Notes: a model not told the origin generated them from the letters alone. A stretch of DNA of 64,000 nt from Ralstonia mannitolilytica (GCF_905397375.1 NZ_CAJPVG010000001.1:1054001-1118000), one strand, 5' to 3'. Positions 42,572 to 51,239 are shown, counted from the stretch's first letter. Translations and numbers: made by a program.

Positions 42572-44197
42572 ATGACCACCAATCCGACGCAAAAATCCAA
42601 GGAACTGGAAGCCCTTGGGCAACTGAGCCCGTTTGAACTGAAGGACGTGCTGATCCAGCTCGCGCAGAGCGACTCGCAACGCATCATGCTCAATGCCGGG
42701 CGCGGCAATCCGAACTTCCTCGCTTTGGAGCCGCGTCATGGTTTCTTCCAACTGGGCCTGTTCGCACTGGAGGAGTCCGAGCGCTCGTTTTCCTATCTGG
42801 CTGAGAGGATTGGCGGCATCCCGACCAAGCAAGGCTTTGAGGCCCGCTTTGAGAGCTTTGCACGTCGCAACGCAGATGTGCCCGGCGTGAAGTTTCTGCA
42901 TCACGCGGTGTCGTACGTACGCGATCAACTTGGCCTTTCCGCCGAAGACTTTCTGGCGGAGATGGTGAACGGCATTCTCGGCTGCAACTATCCGGTACCA
43001 GACCGCATGCTGAAGATCAGTGAGCAGATTGCCGCGCGCTATCTGAAGCAGGAAATGATCGGCAGTGCGCCGTTTGTCGGCCAGTTTGATCTGTTTGCCG
43101 TCGAGGGCGGTACGGCGGCGATGACGTATCTGTTCAGCACGCTCCAGGAAAACTTCCTGCTTAATGCCGGCGACAAGATTGCGCTTGGCATGCCGATTTT
43201 CACGCCGTACATCGAGATTCCGGAACTCAACAGCTTCCAGCTCGTCGAGGTCAAGCTGAATGCAGACCCATTCAACGGCTGGCAATACACCGACGAAGAA
43301 CTCGACAAGCTGCGCGATCCGAGCGTGAAGTCGTTCTTCCTGGTCAACCCCAGCAACCCGCCGTCGGTCAAGATTTCCAAAGACGGCTTGAAGAAGCTCA
43401 AAGCCATCGTGGACGAGCGCCACGAGGCCGGCAACGATCTCATCATCCTGACCGATGATGTGTACGGCACGTTTGCGGACGACTTTGTCTCGCTGTTTGC
43501 GGTGGCGCCGTACAACACGATCCTGGTGTATTCGTACTCCAAGTACTTCGGGGCGACGGGTTGGCGCCTGGGCACCATCGCCACGCATGAAAACAACGTG
43601 CTGGACGATAAGCTGGCCGCGCTGCCCGAAGACAAGCGCAAGATCCTGCACCAGCGCTATGCGTCGATCACGACCGAGCCGGACCAACTCAAGTTCATCG
43701 ATCGTCTGGTTGCGGATAGTCGAACCGTGGCGCTGAACCACACGGCAGGTCTGTCGACGCCGCAACAGGTGCAGATGGCGCTGTTCTCGCTGTACGCGCT
43801 CATGGATCAGCCGAATGCCTACAAGGCGGCGGTCAAGCGCCTGGTGCGCGGGCGCAAGGCTGCCCTGTACCAAGCCATCGGTATCGACTGGGAGGCAGAT
43901 GAGAATGACGTCGCCTACTACAACATCCTTGATGCCGAAGTGGTTGGCCGCAAGACCTATGGCGAGGCGTTCGTGCAGTGGTTCAAGACGAAGACCAAAC
44001 CGGCGGATGTGCTATTCCGCCTGGCCAAGGAGAGTGGCGTCGTGCTGCTGCCCGGCAATGGCTTTGGTGCACTCAACCCGTCGGTGCGCGTGTCGCTGGC
44101 CAACCTGAACGAGCCGGACTACATCCGCATCGGTGCAACGCTGCAGCGCTTGCTGGAGGAGTATCACCAGCGCTGGCTGGACGAAGGCGGAAAGTAA
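42572..44197 (+). CDS. aspD: L-aspartate 4-decarboxylase
   Basis: This 541-residue PLP enzyme converts aspartate to alanine and CO2 and has side aspartate aminotransferase activity. Conserved parts are RIMLNAGRGNPNFLALEPR, the cofactor region LTDDVYGTFADDFVSLF and VYSYSKYFGATGWRLG with PLP-binding Lys324. The length is typical of the decarboxylase and much longer than ordinary aminotransferases (about 400). It follows aspT by 69 bp, so the two are one operon. Decarboxylation consumes a cytosolic proton while AspT exchanges the charged substrate, conserving energy and resisting acid. Only a weak site (GGGAA) precedes the ATG. Confidence 0.94.
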   Translation: MTTNPTQKSKELEALGQLSPFELKDVLIQLAQSDSQRIMLNAGRGNPNFLALEPRHGFFQLGLFALEESERSFSYLAERIGGIPTKQGFEARFESFARRNADVPGVKFLHHAVSYVRDQLGLSAEDFLAEMVNGILGCNYPVPDRMLKISEQIAARYLKQEMIGSAPFVGQFDLFAVEGGTAAMTYLFSTLQENFLLNAGDKIALGMPIFTPYIEIPELNSFQLVEVKLNADPFNGWQYTDEELDKLRDPSVKSFFLVNPSNPPSVKISKDGLKKLKAIVDERHEAGNDLIILTDDVYGTFADDFVSLFAVAPYNTILVYSYSKYFGATGWRLGTIATHENNVLDDKLAALPEDKRKILHQRYASITTEPDQLKFIDRLVADSRTVALNHTAGLSTPQQVQMALFSLYALMDQPNAYKAAVKRLVRGRKAALYQAIGIDWEADENDVAYYNILDAEVVGRKTYGEAFVQWFKTKTKPADVLFRLAKESGVVLLPGNGFGALNPSVRVSLANLNEPDYIRIGATLQRLLEEYHQRWLDEGGK

Positions 44198-44210
44198 CGC
44201 GCTGACAAGA

Positions 44211-45161
44211 TCAGGCCGGCACCCGCGTGCCGGCCACGCGGGCCTGCTGCAGTTCAGCGGGCTCCTGGCCGGATTCGACATAGTCGGCGAAGCGGCGGAT
44301 GTAGTCGGCCACCCACTCGGGGCGACGCAGGGGCAGCCAGTGGCCGGCGTCGACCTCGTGGCGCCAGTAATGCGACACCCAGGCCTCCACAGCGCGCGTC
44401 ACGGCGGGGCTGACGTAGCGATCGCGCGTTGGCACGATGAGCTGCACGGGCGCATGCGGCGCACGCGCCTGCGGGCGGGCGAGGCGGTCACGAAAATTTG
44501 CGCGGTACATTCGCACGCCGTTGCAGGCATCGCGCACAAGCGTCGGTCGCTGGGCCTCGATGCGGATGCCTTCCGTTTTGCGCAGCCACCACGGCCAGGC
44601 GCGCGCGACCCACAGCCGCCACGACCATTCCGGCACCAGCGGCAAGTGGAAATACCCCACGTACCAGGATTGCAGCCGCTGTTTCCACACCGCACGTTTG
44701 GCGGCCCATGTGCCGGTATCGAGCTGTGCGCGCATCCAGTGGCCGACGTGGTCCAGGCACGGGCCCGAGATCGACGTGTAGGACGCGATGCGCCCGCGCA
44801 GGCGATCGGTCGTCACCGATTCCCAGCTGTGGATGGAGCCCCAGTCATGCCCGACCAGATGAAAGCGCTCGCCGGGCAGCAGCGCGTCGGCCACGGCGGC
44901 CAGGTCGTCGACAAACTGCGGGATGCGATAACCGGTGGTGTCTGCGGGCGCATCTGACAGGCCGGCACCGCGCACGTCGAATGTGAGCACGCGGCGGTCG
45001 CGCGCCAGGGTATCGCGCACGCCGTGCCAGACGGAACTGTCGTCCGGATAGCCATGCACAAGCACGATGGCGGGGCGCTGCCGCGCGGACGCGTCGGCGG
45101 GCAGGGTCATGCGGGCATGCAGGCGAAGGTCGCCGGAGCGCACCACGTGGCTGCTGTGCAT
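44211..45161 (-). CDS. Alpha/beta hydrolase (epoxide hydrolase/dehalogenase-like)
   Basis: This 316-residue alpha/beta hydrolase has the oxyanion motif LVHGYPDDSSVW and the nucleophile elbow GHDWGS, where the nucleophile is Asp rather than Ser. An Asp nucleophile is the mark of the epoxide hydrolase and haloalkane dehalogenase groups. The late Asp (PTRDRYVSP) and His (DAGHWLPLRRPEWV) complete a triad. Many such proteins in genomes have no known substrate. It converges on aspD and contains a hairpin in its last codons. Confidence 0.85.
   Translation of the reverse strand: MHSSHVVRSGDLRLHARMTLPADASARQRPAIVLVHGYPDDSSVWHGVRDTLARDRRVLTFDVRGAGLSDAPADTTGYRIPQFVDDLAAVADALLPGERFHLVGHDWGSIHSWESVTTDRLRGRIASYTSISGPCLDHVGHWMRAQLDTGTWAAKRAVWKQRLQSWYVGYFHLPLVPEWSWRLWVARAWPWWLRKTEGIRIEAQRPTLVRDACNGVRMYRANFRDRLARPQARAPHAPVQLIVPTRDRYVSPAVTRAVEAWVSHYWRHEVDAGHWLPLRRPEWVADYIRRFADYVESGQEPAELQQARVAGTRVPA
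44214..44235 (+). terminator. Hairpin at the aspD 3' end
   Basis: A perfect 9-bp stem GGCCGGCAC/GTGCCGGCC with a 4-base loop begins 17 bp after the aspD stop and lies inside the last codons of the convergent hydrolase gene. There is no T run. It may still reduce read-through between the two convergent transcripts. Confidence 0.4.
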
Positions 45162-45242
45162 CGGGTCTCCAGTGAAATGGGCGCGGGAGTCTCCAGCCTA
45201 CGGGGTGATCGGCTGATGCGGCAACGCGTGTTTTTACCCGTT

Positions 45243-46163
45243 TCAAGCAGTGCCTGAGCCACTCGGGGCGGGTTCGGCCTGCAGCAGTGGCGTGGCTGCC
45301 GTGAAGGCTGCCAGATGCTCCAGCAACGTCCGCACCTTGCGTGGCAGCTGTTGCTGCGGCCACACCGCGTAGATGGGCCGCTGCGGTGTCCGCCATTCCG
45401 GCAGCAGGCGTATCAGCCGGCCCGCCTCCAGCGCCTGGTGGCAGAGCGTGTGCGGACAGTACAGCAGGCCGAGGCCCGTTTCAGCCAGAGTCACGCCCAG
45501 TTCGATGTCGTTCAGGTCGCAGCGTCCATGGGGCTGCAGTTCGATGGTTTCCTCACCGTCGGGTGAGGTGAAGCGCCATGTCGAGAGCGGGGACGACACC
45601 AACAAGCGATGCGCTTGCAGGTCATGCGGATGGGTCGGCGCGCCATGCGCGGCCACATACGCCGGCGACCCCACCAGCACCATCCCGATCACGCCGAGCC
45701 GCCGCTGCCGCAGCTTCGGGTCGTCTTGCTGGCCGACGCGGATGGCCAGATCGGCGCCATGCCGCCACACGTCTTCATTGCGGTTGCTGAGCGAGAGCTC
45801 CAGCCGGATCTCCGGCCATGTCGCCATGAAGCTCGCATAGGCGGGCGCCAGCAGCCCGCGCGACAGGTTCAGCGGTGCCAGCACGCGCAGGGTGCCCTTG
45901 ACCTGGTTGAGATCGTCGTCCAGCGTGGCCGTGGTTTGCGCAAGCGCGGTCAAGAGCGGGCGGCACTGCTCGTAGTAGAGCTGGCCCTCCGGCGTCGGTT
46001 TCAGGCTGCGTGCGCTGCGCAGCAGAAGCTGGCAGCCCAGCGAAGCCTCCAGCTTCTGCAGGCGTCGCGTCAGCGTGGCGGGCGGCAGGTTGGCGTGGCG
46101 TGCCGCGGCCTGCAGGCTGCCGTGGTCCACGATGGAAACAAAGAGGGCCAGATCGTCAAGCAT
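45243..46163 (-). CDS. LysR-family transcriptional regulator
   Basis: This 306-residue regulator opens MLDDLALFVSIVDHGSLQAAARHANLPPATLTRRLQKLEASLGCQLLLRSARSLKPT, with a P-P-A-T-L-T-R-R recognition helix typical of the DsdC/AaeR-like branch. It has the standard effector domain (GTLRVLAPLNLSRGLLAPAY). It is divergent from the DUF2798 gene, which is the likely target. An exact palindrome lies one base ahead of its start codon. Confidence 0.9.
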   Translation of the reverse strand: MLDDLALFVSIVDHGSLQAAARHANLPPATLTRRLQKLEASLGCQLLLRSARSLKPTPEGQLYYEQCRPLLTALAQTTATLDDDLNQVKGTLRVLAPLNLSRGLLAPAYASFMATWPEIRLELSLSNRNEDVWRHGADLAIRVGQQDDPKLRQRRLGVIGMVLVGSPAYVAAHGAPTHPHDLQAHRLLVSSPLSTWRFTSPDGEETIELQPHGRCDLNDIELGVTLAETGLGLLYCPHTLCHQALEAGRLIRLLPEWRTPQRPIYAVWPQQQLPRKVRTLLEHLAAFTAATPLLQAEPAPSGSGTA

Positions 46164-46164
46164 G

Positions 46165-46180
46165 ATTCCATTTTTGGAAT
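46165..46180. promoter_or_regulatory. Palindrome at the LysR start, candidate autoregulatory operator
   Basis: ATTCCA-TTTT-TGGAAT is a perfect 6-bp inverted repeat directly upstream of the LysR start codon, in the AT-rich gap (46164-46269) shared with the DUF2798 gene. Spacing fits the T-N11-A class of LysR sites loosely. A site so close to the start would repress the regulator itself. Confidence 0.5.
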
Positions 46181-46269
46181 TTAAGTTTCAGTATACGTCT
46201 ATAGTTTCTGGAAAAGCGGTTGTCTAGTATGCCGTTCATCACATTGATGGCTTTGTCAGGAGAACCGCC

Positions 46270-46509
46270 ATGTCGTTGCCCACTCGCCTTCGTGTCACGT
46301 TTGCGTGGTTGATGTCCGGCCTCATGTCGTTGCTGATGACGGGCTGGATCGGCTGGATCAACGCCGGCATCAGCGCCGACTTCCTCGCCCGCTGGGCACA
46401 CGCCTTCGCGCTGGCGTGGCCGGCCGCCTTCACCATCGTCCTGATCGCCGGGCCTGCGGTGCAGCGGCTGACGCAAGCGCTGGTGACGGCCAACACGGTG
46501 CAGCCCTGA
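46270..46509 (+). CDS. DUF2798 small membrane protein
   Basis: This 79-residue protein is almost entirely two hydrophobic helices (RVTFAWLMSGLMSLLMTGWIGWINAG and WPAAFTIVLIAGPAVQRLTQALV), the DUF2798 pattern. A good AGGAGAA site precedes the ATG. Function is unknown. The divergent LysR gene and shared AT-rich promoter region suggest regulated expression. Confidence 0.87.
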   Translation: MSLPTRLRVTFAWLMSGLMSLLMTGWIGWINAGISADFLARWAHAFALAWPAAFTIVLIAGPAVQRLTQALVTANTVQP

Positions 46510-46831
46510 AAAGAAAGACGGCCCACCAGGAGGGCCGGCGGGCCGCAAGGTTGACAGCAGGAAAGACCGACGTAGACGGCGCGCGGGATGGATGTCGCAT
46601 CCCGGCGCCGGGGCTGAAACACCCGACCCTTCATCATGATGGCGGCAGCGGCCGCATTGCCCGATGCCGGGTCGCAGCCGGGCCATGGCGCGCACTGTAG
46701 AGGGCGCCGGCTTTCAGCAAACTTTCTTCGCCTGCCGAGTCGCATCCGGACTAATCCCAGGAGCGGCTGGGCCCCAAGGCGCCGCATGGCGCGACTGGCA
46801 CAATGCCAGCTCGCCGATACGGACCGCCATC
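46510..46831. other. 322-bp intergenic region, no gene seen
   Basis: This lies between DUF2798 and the second GNAT gene. It is GC-rich and contains a modest hairpin (CGGGATG/CATCCCG, 46584-46604). Open frames on both strands have no family resemblance. An in-frame upstream extension of the GNAT gene is possible but lacks homology. No riboswitch, tRNA or clear terminator was recognised. Confidence 0.5.
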
Positions 46832-47293
46832 ATGCCCGCCGACCTGCTCATCCGCCCCATCCACCCAGACGACTTTGCCGCCTGGAAACCGCTCTGGGAC
46901 GGCTACAACGCCTTCTATGGCCGCGCAGGGGATACGGCGTTGCCCGACATCGTCACGCAGACGACGTGGCGGCGCTTCTTCGACGCGTACGAACCGGTCC
47001 ATGCCATGGTGGCCGAGCGCGATGGGGCATTGCTCGGCATCGTGCATTTCCTCTTCCACCGCAGCACGACGCAGATCCAGCCGACCTGTTACCTCCAGGA
47101 TCTCTTTACCGCCGGGGTAGCGCGCGGGCAGGGCGTGGGCCGTGCCCTCATTGAAGCGGTGTACCGGCGGGCCGCCGCAGCAGGCGTGCCGCGCGTGTAC
47201 TGGCAGACACACGAAACCAACGCGACGGCCATGAAGCTGTACGACACCGTGGCCGAAAAGTCCGGCTTCGTCGTCTATCGGAAGTTTCTATAA
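46832..47293 (+). CDS. GNAT-family N-acetyltransferase
   Basis: This 153-residue acetyltransferase starts MPADLLIRPIHPDDFAAWKPLWDGYNAFYGR. The acetyl-CoA-binding segment is LQDLFTAGVARGQGVGRALIEAVYRRAAAAGVPRVYWQTHETN, with the R-G-x-G-x-G/A loop, and the C-terminal AMKLYDTVAEKSGFVVYRKFL matches a common subgroup sometimes shown to acetylate small molecules. Substrate unknown. No operon partner. Confidence 0.88.
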   Translation: MPADLLIRPIHPDDFAAWKPLWDGYNAFYGRAGDTALPDIVTQTTWRRFFDAYEPVHAMVAERDGALLGIVHFLFHRSTTQIQPTCYLQDLFTAGVARGQGVGRALIEAVYRRAAAAGVPRVYWQTHETNATAMKLYDTVAEKSGFVVYRKFL

Positions 47294-47471
47294 GCCCCGG
47301 AGCGCAGAGCGTCTGACGCCACGGTGGCCGGAAGACCCGCGCCGGATGGGCGATCCGGCCGCATGCCGCCTGAGCGGGTGGCGCTTTTGTACCGCACCAT
47401 AGGGTAATCCCGCATCTTCGATTTCGAGGACGCGGTCTATAGTGCTACCTGTGTTCCAGATATTAACAGAC

Positions 47472-47497
47472 GTTTCATAGGTAAAACAAGCGAAACG
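47472..47497 (+). promoter_or_regulatory. Candidate IclR operator upstream of the Rieske operon
   Basis: GTTTCATAGGTAAAAC (47472-47487) resembles the porin-upstream palindrome GTTTCATATACGAAAC (60389-60404), with 13 of 16 bases identical. A further GAAACG at 47492-47497 pairs with CGTTTC at 47471-47476. The site lies 28-43 bp before the first gene. A TATAGT -10-like hexamer lies about 30 bp upstream (47438-47443). The IclR-family regulator encoded inside the operon is the natural candidate ligand. Confidence 0.62.
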
Positions 47498-47514
47498 TGA
47501 TGGAGTCGACAACC

Positions 47515-47817
47515 ATGCAGCCGCAATACAACCCCGACCTGGCTCCCTGGGAGCCGGTTTCTCCGAACAACGTGGCCGGCAAGGGCCGCATCGAGCGCCC
47601 GGACCACGTTGCCAATCTGGTCTGGCAGACGCGCGCCGCCGAGCCCACCGCCTATGAGAACCAGCTTGGCGATTCACTCGAGGCTGCGTTTCTGGCCGGC
47701 GCGCAAACGCCTGCAGACATCGTCGCCGTGTTGAACGAACGCGGCCCGCGCCTGCCCTCCGGGCAAGGCTGGACGGAAGACGCGTTCCTGGCCGAGATGC
47801 GCCGCCTGGGCGCGTAA
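47515..47817 (+). CDS. Small recombinase-like helix-turn-helix protein
   Basis: This 100-residue protein has a disordered N-terminal third and a C-terminal segment DIVAVLNERGPRLPSGQGWTEDAFLAEMRRLG that resembles the winged helix of the serine-recombinase accessory domain, without any catalytic domain. GGAG lies 11-12 bases before ATG 47515. It is the first gene of the Rieske oxygenase operon, 81 bp before the oxygenase. Similar small genes accompany aromatic oxygenases in related bacteria, so a role in the pathway (regulatory or structural) is likely but unproved. Confidence 0.7.
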   Translation: MQPQYNPDLAPWEPVSPNNVAGKGRIERPDHVANLVWQTRAAEPTAYENQLGDSLEAAFLAGAQTPADIVAVLNERGPRLPSGQGWTEDAFLAEMRRLGA

Positions 47818-47898
47818 GCCGCAGGGCTGCTCAACACCGATTCGACGCCGCATCGCCCGCAGAAGCGTTCGGCGCAACCCCATCAGACGAGGCAAGCA

Positions 47899-48966
47899 AT
47901 GGAAGGCAACAAGGAAGCGCAGAAAGAAGCGCGCATCAATACCGGTCTGCGCAACTACTGGTATCCGGTGGCCGCATCGTGGAATGTGAAGAACGCCCCG
48001 GTGGGCATCACGCGCCTGAGCCAGAACATCGTGCTGTGGCGCGATACCGAAGGCCAGGTGCACGCGCTGGAAGACCGCTGCCCGCACCGCGGCGCGCGCC
48101 TGTCGATGGGCTGGAACCTGGGCGACCACGTTGCGTGCTGGTACCACGGCGTCGAGGTGAACGGCGAGGGCACCGTGACGAGCGTGCCCGCGGTCGACAA
48201 CTGCCCGATGGAAGGCAAGACCTGCGTGCGCAGCTACCCGGTGCAGGAACGCGCCGGTGCGATCTTCCTGTGGTTTGGCGACAAGGCCCCGTCGGAGTTT
48301 GACGATGCCGTCGGCACGCTGCGCCTGCCCGAAGAGCTGACCAGCGAGGAGCACAGCCACTTCCTCTGCTACGCACACTGGAACGTCAACTACCGCTACG
48401 CCATCGACAACGTCATGGACCCGATGCACGGGGCTTATCTGCATGCCGTATCGCACTCGATGGCCAGCGGCGAGAAGAAGGCCGTGATGGAAGTGGTTGA
48501 AACCGAGCACGGCATCCTGTTCCAGAAGACCGGCCAGCGCGGCGTGAACTTCGACTGGACCGAGTTTGGCGAGACCGGAACGATGTGGCTGCGCCTGTCG
48601 ATCCCGTATCAGCCGAAGGTGGGCCCCGGTGGCCCGTTCACCATCATCGGCATCGTCACGCCGGTGGATGAGGCGCACTGCATCGTCTACTTCTGGCGCA
48701 CGCGCCACGTGCAGGGTTGGCAGCGCGACGTCTGGCGCTTTCTGTATCGCAATCGCCTGGAAGGGCTGCACTGGGACGTGCTGGAGCAGGACCGCGTGGT
48801 GCTGGAGTCGATGGCACCCGAGGCGCGCGACCACGAGACGCTGTATCAGCACGACATCGGCATCACGCGCATCCGCCGCATTCTCGCGCGCCGCGCCGCC
48901 GCCGAACTGGCCGATGCGCCGGTCGCCATGCTCAAGCCCGTTGCCGCGGAAGCCCAACATGCCTGA
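47899..48966 (+). CDS. Rieske non-haem iron oxygenase, VanA-like single-subunit type
   Basis: This 355-residue oxygenase component has a Rieske [2Fe-2S] site CPHRGARLS plus CWYHG (Cys61, His63, Cys80, His83) and a mononuclear iron site in NVMDPMHGAYLH (His177, His182, with Asp174). Length and fold resemble vanillate O-demethylase and phthalate/phenoxybenzoate oxygenases, which lack a beta subunit. The electron donor is probably the VanB-like reductase encoded at 59365, the last pathway gene before the porin. The reaction could be ring dihydroxylation or demethylation; the neighbouring SDR and extradiol-type enzymes favour dihydroxylation. Confidence 0.93.
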   Translation: MEGNKEAQKEARINTGLRNYWYPVAASWNVKNAPVGITRLSQNIVLWRDTEGQVHALEDRCPHRGARLSMGWNLGDHVACWYHGVEVNGEGTVTSVPAVDNCPMEGKTCVRSYPVQERAGAIFLWFGDKAPSEFDDAVGTLRLPEELTSEEHSHFLCYAHWNVNYRYAIDNVMDPMHGAYLHAVSHSMASGEKKAVMEVVETEHGILFQKTGQRGVNFDWTEFGETGTMWLRLSIPYQPKVGPGGPFTIIGIVTPVDEAHCIVYFWRTRHVQGWQRDVWRFLYRNRLEGLHWDVLEQDRVVLESMAPEARDHETLYQHDIGITRIRRILARRAAAELADAPVAMLKPVAAEAQHA

Positions 48967-49732
48967 GCGTCAATCCACCGCCGCACTGCTGGGCGGCCGC
49001 AAGGTGCTCGTCACGGGCGCGGCGCGCGGGCTGGGGTTGGCCTTCGCCAAGGCCATCGCTCAAGCGGGCGGTGCGGTGGCGATGGCCGACATCCTCGGCG
49101 AGCGCGTGCAGGAAGAGGCCGCAGCACTGCGCGCGGCAGGTTTCGATGCGTATGGCTTCACGCTTGATCTTGGCGATCCGGCATCCATCCAGGCATGCGC
49201 GGCGGCGTCCGTGCAGGCGCTGGGCGGGCTCGACGGGCTGGTCAACAACGCGGCCATCACGAACTCGGGCGGGCGCGACGCCTCGTCGATCGACATCGAG
49301 ACCTGGGACCGCGTGATGAACGTCAACGTGCGCGGCACCTGGCTGATGACGACGGCCTGCCTGCCCGCGCTGAAGGCGTCCGGCCGTGGGGCCATCGTCA
49401 ATCTGTCGTCGGACACCCCGCTGTGGGGCGCGCCGAACCTGCTGGCGTATGTGGCGAGCAAGAGCGCCGTCATCGGCATGACCAAGTCTCTGGCGCGCGA
49501 ATGCGGCGCAGACGGCATCACCGTCAACGCCATCGCGCCGGGCCTGACGCTCGTGGAGGCGACCGAATACGTGCCGGCGCATCGCCATGCGCTGTATCGC
49601 GACCAGCGCGCCATTTCGCGCGACCAGTTGCCCGACGACGTCTGCGGCGCCGTGCTGTTCGCGCTGTCGGACCTTTCCCGATTCGTGACGGGCCAGACGC
49701 TGGCCGTCAACGGCGGTTTCGTCATGCAGTAA
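48959..49732 (+). CDS. SDR-family dehydrogenase, possible cis-diol dehydrogenase
   Basis: This 257-residue classical SDR has VLVTGAARGLG (cofactor loop), LVNNAAIT (NNAG region), the catalytic Ser in IVNLSSD and LAYVASKSAVIG (Tyr-x3-Lys), and the INAIAPG-like VNAIAPGLTLVE. Its ATG lies inside the last codons of the oxygenase gene (8-bp overlap), so the two are coupled. After a ring-hydroxylating oxygenase, an SDR usually oxidises the cis-dihydrodiol to a catechol, the most likely role here. Confidence 0.9.
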   Translation: MPERQSTAALLGGRKVLVTGAARGLGLAFAKAIAQAGGAVAMADILGERVQEEAAALRAAGFDAYGFTLDLGDPASIQACAAASVQALGGLDGLVNNAAITNSGGRDASSIDIETWDRVMNVNVRGTWLMTTACLPALKASGRGAIVNLSSDTPLWGAPNLLAYVASKSAVIGMTKSLARECGADGITVNAIAPGLTLVEATEYVPAHRHALYRDQRAISRDQLPDDVCGAVLFALSDLSRFVTGQTLAVNGGFVMQ

Positions 49733-49782
49733 TGCACTGACCGCCTCCATCCAGCAACCACACCATTGAGAAGAGGACTTCG

Positions 49783-50319
49783 ATGAGCGATCTCTCCGAA
49801 CAACAGCAAGTGCAACGCACGTGGGACCGCCCAGAAGGCGCATCGTTTGAAGCGTGGATGAACAGCCGCGTGGCACGTTTCTCCACCCGCCGTTACGACT
49901 GGGATGCCCTCAAGTTCCAGGCCGACTACGACCCGAAGTACCGCCGCGCGCAGATGCGCTACCTCGGCACGGGCGGCACGGGCGTCGCCGCTGACACCAA
50001 TACGGTGCCGGCCGAGCATTTCACGTTCTCCACGATGATCATCCCGGCCGGCCACGAGGGCCCGTCGCATGTGCACACCGACGTGGAGGAGGTGTTCTTC
50101 ATCCTGCGCGGCAAGATCAAGCTGATCCTCGAGAAGGACGGCGAGCGCTACGAAACCGTGCTGACCGACCGCGATCTCGTTTCCGTGCCGCCCGGCGTGT
50201 ACCGCGAAGAAATCAACATCGGCGAGGAAGACGCGCTGATGTGCGTGATGCTCGGCGCCAAGAAGCCGGTCACGCCGACGTATCCGCCCGAGCATCCGCT
50301 GTCGAAGATCAAGCGTTGA
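49783..50319 (+). CDS. Cupin-domain protein
   Basis: This 178-residue single-domain cupin has the metal motif GPSHVHTDVEEVFFILRGKIKL (H-x-H-x4-E-x6-G) and the second motif with VSVPPGVYREEINIG. The N-terminal region (RPEGASFEAWMNSRVARFSTRRYDWDALKFQ) is an extra helical arm. Cupins in aromatic operons act as ring-cleaving dioxygenases, isomerases or decarboxylases. GAGAAGAGG precedes the start. Activity cannot be assigned from sequence alone. Confidence 0.86.
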   Translation: MSDLSEQQQVQRTWDRPEGASFEAWMNSRVARFSTRRYDWDALKFQADYDPKYRRAQMRYLGTGGTGVAADTNTVPAEHFTFSTMIIPAGHEGPSHVHTDVEEVFFILRGKIKLILEKDGERYETVLTDRDLVSVPPGVYREEINIGEEDALMCVMLGAKKPVTPTYPPEHPLSKIKR

Positions 50320-50323
50320 TGCC

Positions 50324-51226
50324 ATGAGCGCGCAGGCTGCCATGTCTTCCCGTCCGTTTCGCGTGGCCGATGCACTGGCCGTGCTCGAGGCCGAGTTTGC
50401 CGAACGCAGCGTCACGATCAACGCCCAGCGCGATCGCATCGGCTATCGGCAGTGGGGCGGTCGCGGGCCGGTGGTGGTGCTGTTGCACGGCATCAGCTCC
50501 AGCGCCGCGTCGTGGCTGCCTTGCGCGCAGGTTCTCTCCCACACCATGCGCGTGTTCGCGTGGGATGCGCCGGGCTATGGCCGATCCACGCCGCTCGAAC
50601 AAGCCGAGCCGCGCGCTGCCGATTACGCGGTGCGCCTGCAGGCATGGCTGGACGCGCTGCAGGTGAAGCCGGACGTGATCGTCGGACATTCGCTGGGCGC
50701 GCTGATGGCTGCGGCCTATGTGGCGCAGGCGCCGGAAGCGCTGCAACCCGGCTGCGTGCTGCTGCTGAATCCCGCGCAGGGTTACGGGCAGCCCGGTCAC
50801 GAAGACCAGTCCCGCAGTGTGCGGGCCCAGCGCCTTGCCACGCTCGACCGGCTTGGTATCGAGGGCATGGCGGAATCGCGCCACGCGCATCTGCTGCGCC
50901 CGGATGCCGGCAGCGAAGAGCGCGCCTGGGTGCGCTGGAACATGCTGCGCCTGAACGACGCCGGTTACCGCCAGGCCGTGGTCATGCTCAGCGGCGACGA
51001 CATCGGCGCGTATCTGCGCAAGCGCCCCGCCTCAACGCCCGCTGGCGTGGCCTGTGGCGATGTCGACGGCATCACGCCCCCGCAGGGCTGCGAAGCGTTG
51101 GCCGACGCCTTCGGCCTGCCTTTCGCGCGGGTGACCGCCGCCGGGCACGCGTCGTACATCGATGCGCCGGATGCCGTTGCCGGCTGGATCGCGCAAGCCG
51201 CTTTCTCCCCACTCCAAAACGCCTAA
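50324..51226 (+). CDS. Alpha/beta hydrolase, meta-cleavage-product hydrolase-like
   Basis: This 300-residue hydrolase has the oxyanion motif LLHGISSSAASW, the nucleophile elbow GHSLGALMAAAYV (Ser), the acid in CGDVDGITPPQG (Asp) and a His in VTAAGHASYIDAPDAV. The arrangement is like BphD/MhpC, which cut the C-C bond of ring-cleavage products, fitting a pathway with an extradiol-type dioxygenase. Other esterase roles are possible. It starts 4 bp after the cupin stop; an alternative ATG lies at 50342. Confidence 0.87.
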   Translation: MSAQAAMSSRPFRVADALAVLEAEFAERSVTINAQRDRIGYRQWGGRGPVVVLLHGISSSAASWLPCAQVLSHTMRVFAWDAPGYGRSTPLEQAEPRAADYAVRLQAWLDALQVKPDVIVGHSLGALMAAAYVAQAPEALQPGCVLLLNPAQGYGQPGHEDQSRSVRAQRLATLDRLGIEGMAESRHAHLLRPDAGSEERAWVRWNMLRLNDAGYRQAVVMLSGDDIGAYLRKRPASTPAGVACGDVDGITPPQGCEALADAFGLPFARVTAAGHASYIDAPDAVAGWIAQAAFSPLQNA

Positions 51227-51239
51227 AGCGCCAAGACGT

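Noticed and set aside
46584..46604. Hairpin CGGGATG/CATCCCG in the DUF2798-GNAT gap as a terminator or riboswitch
   Set aside because: The stem is short, no T run follows and no conserved riboswitch core was recognised.
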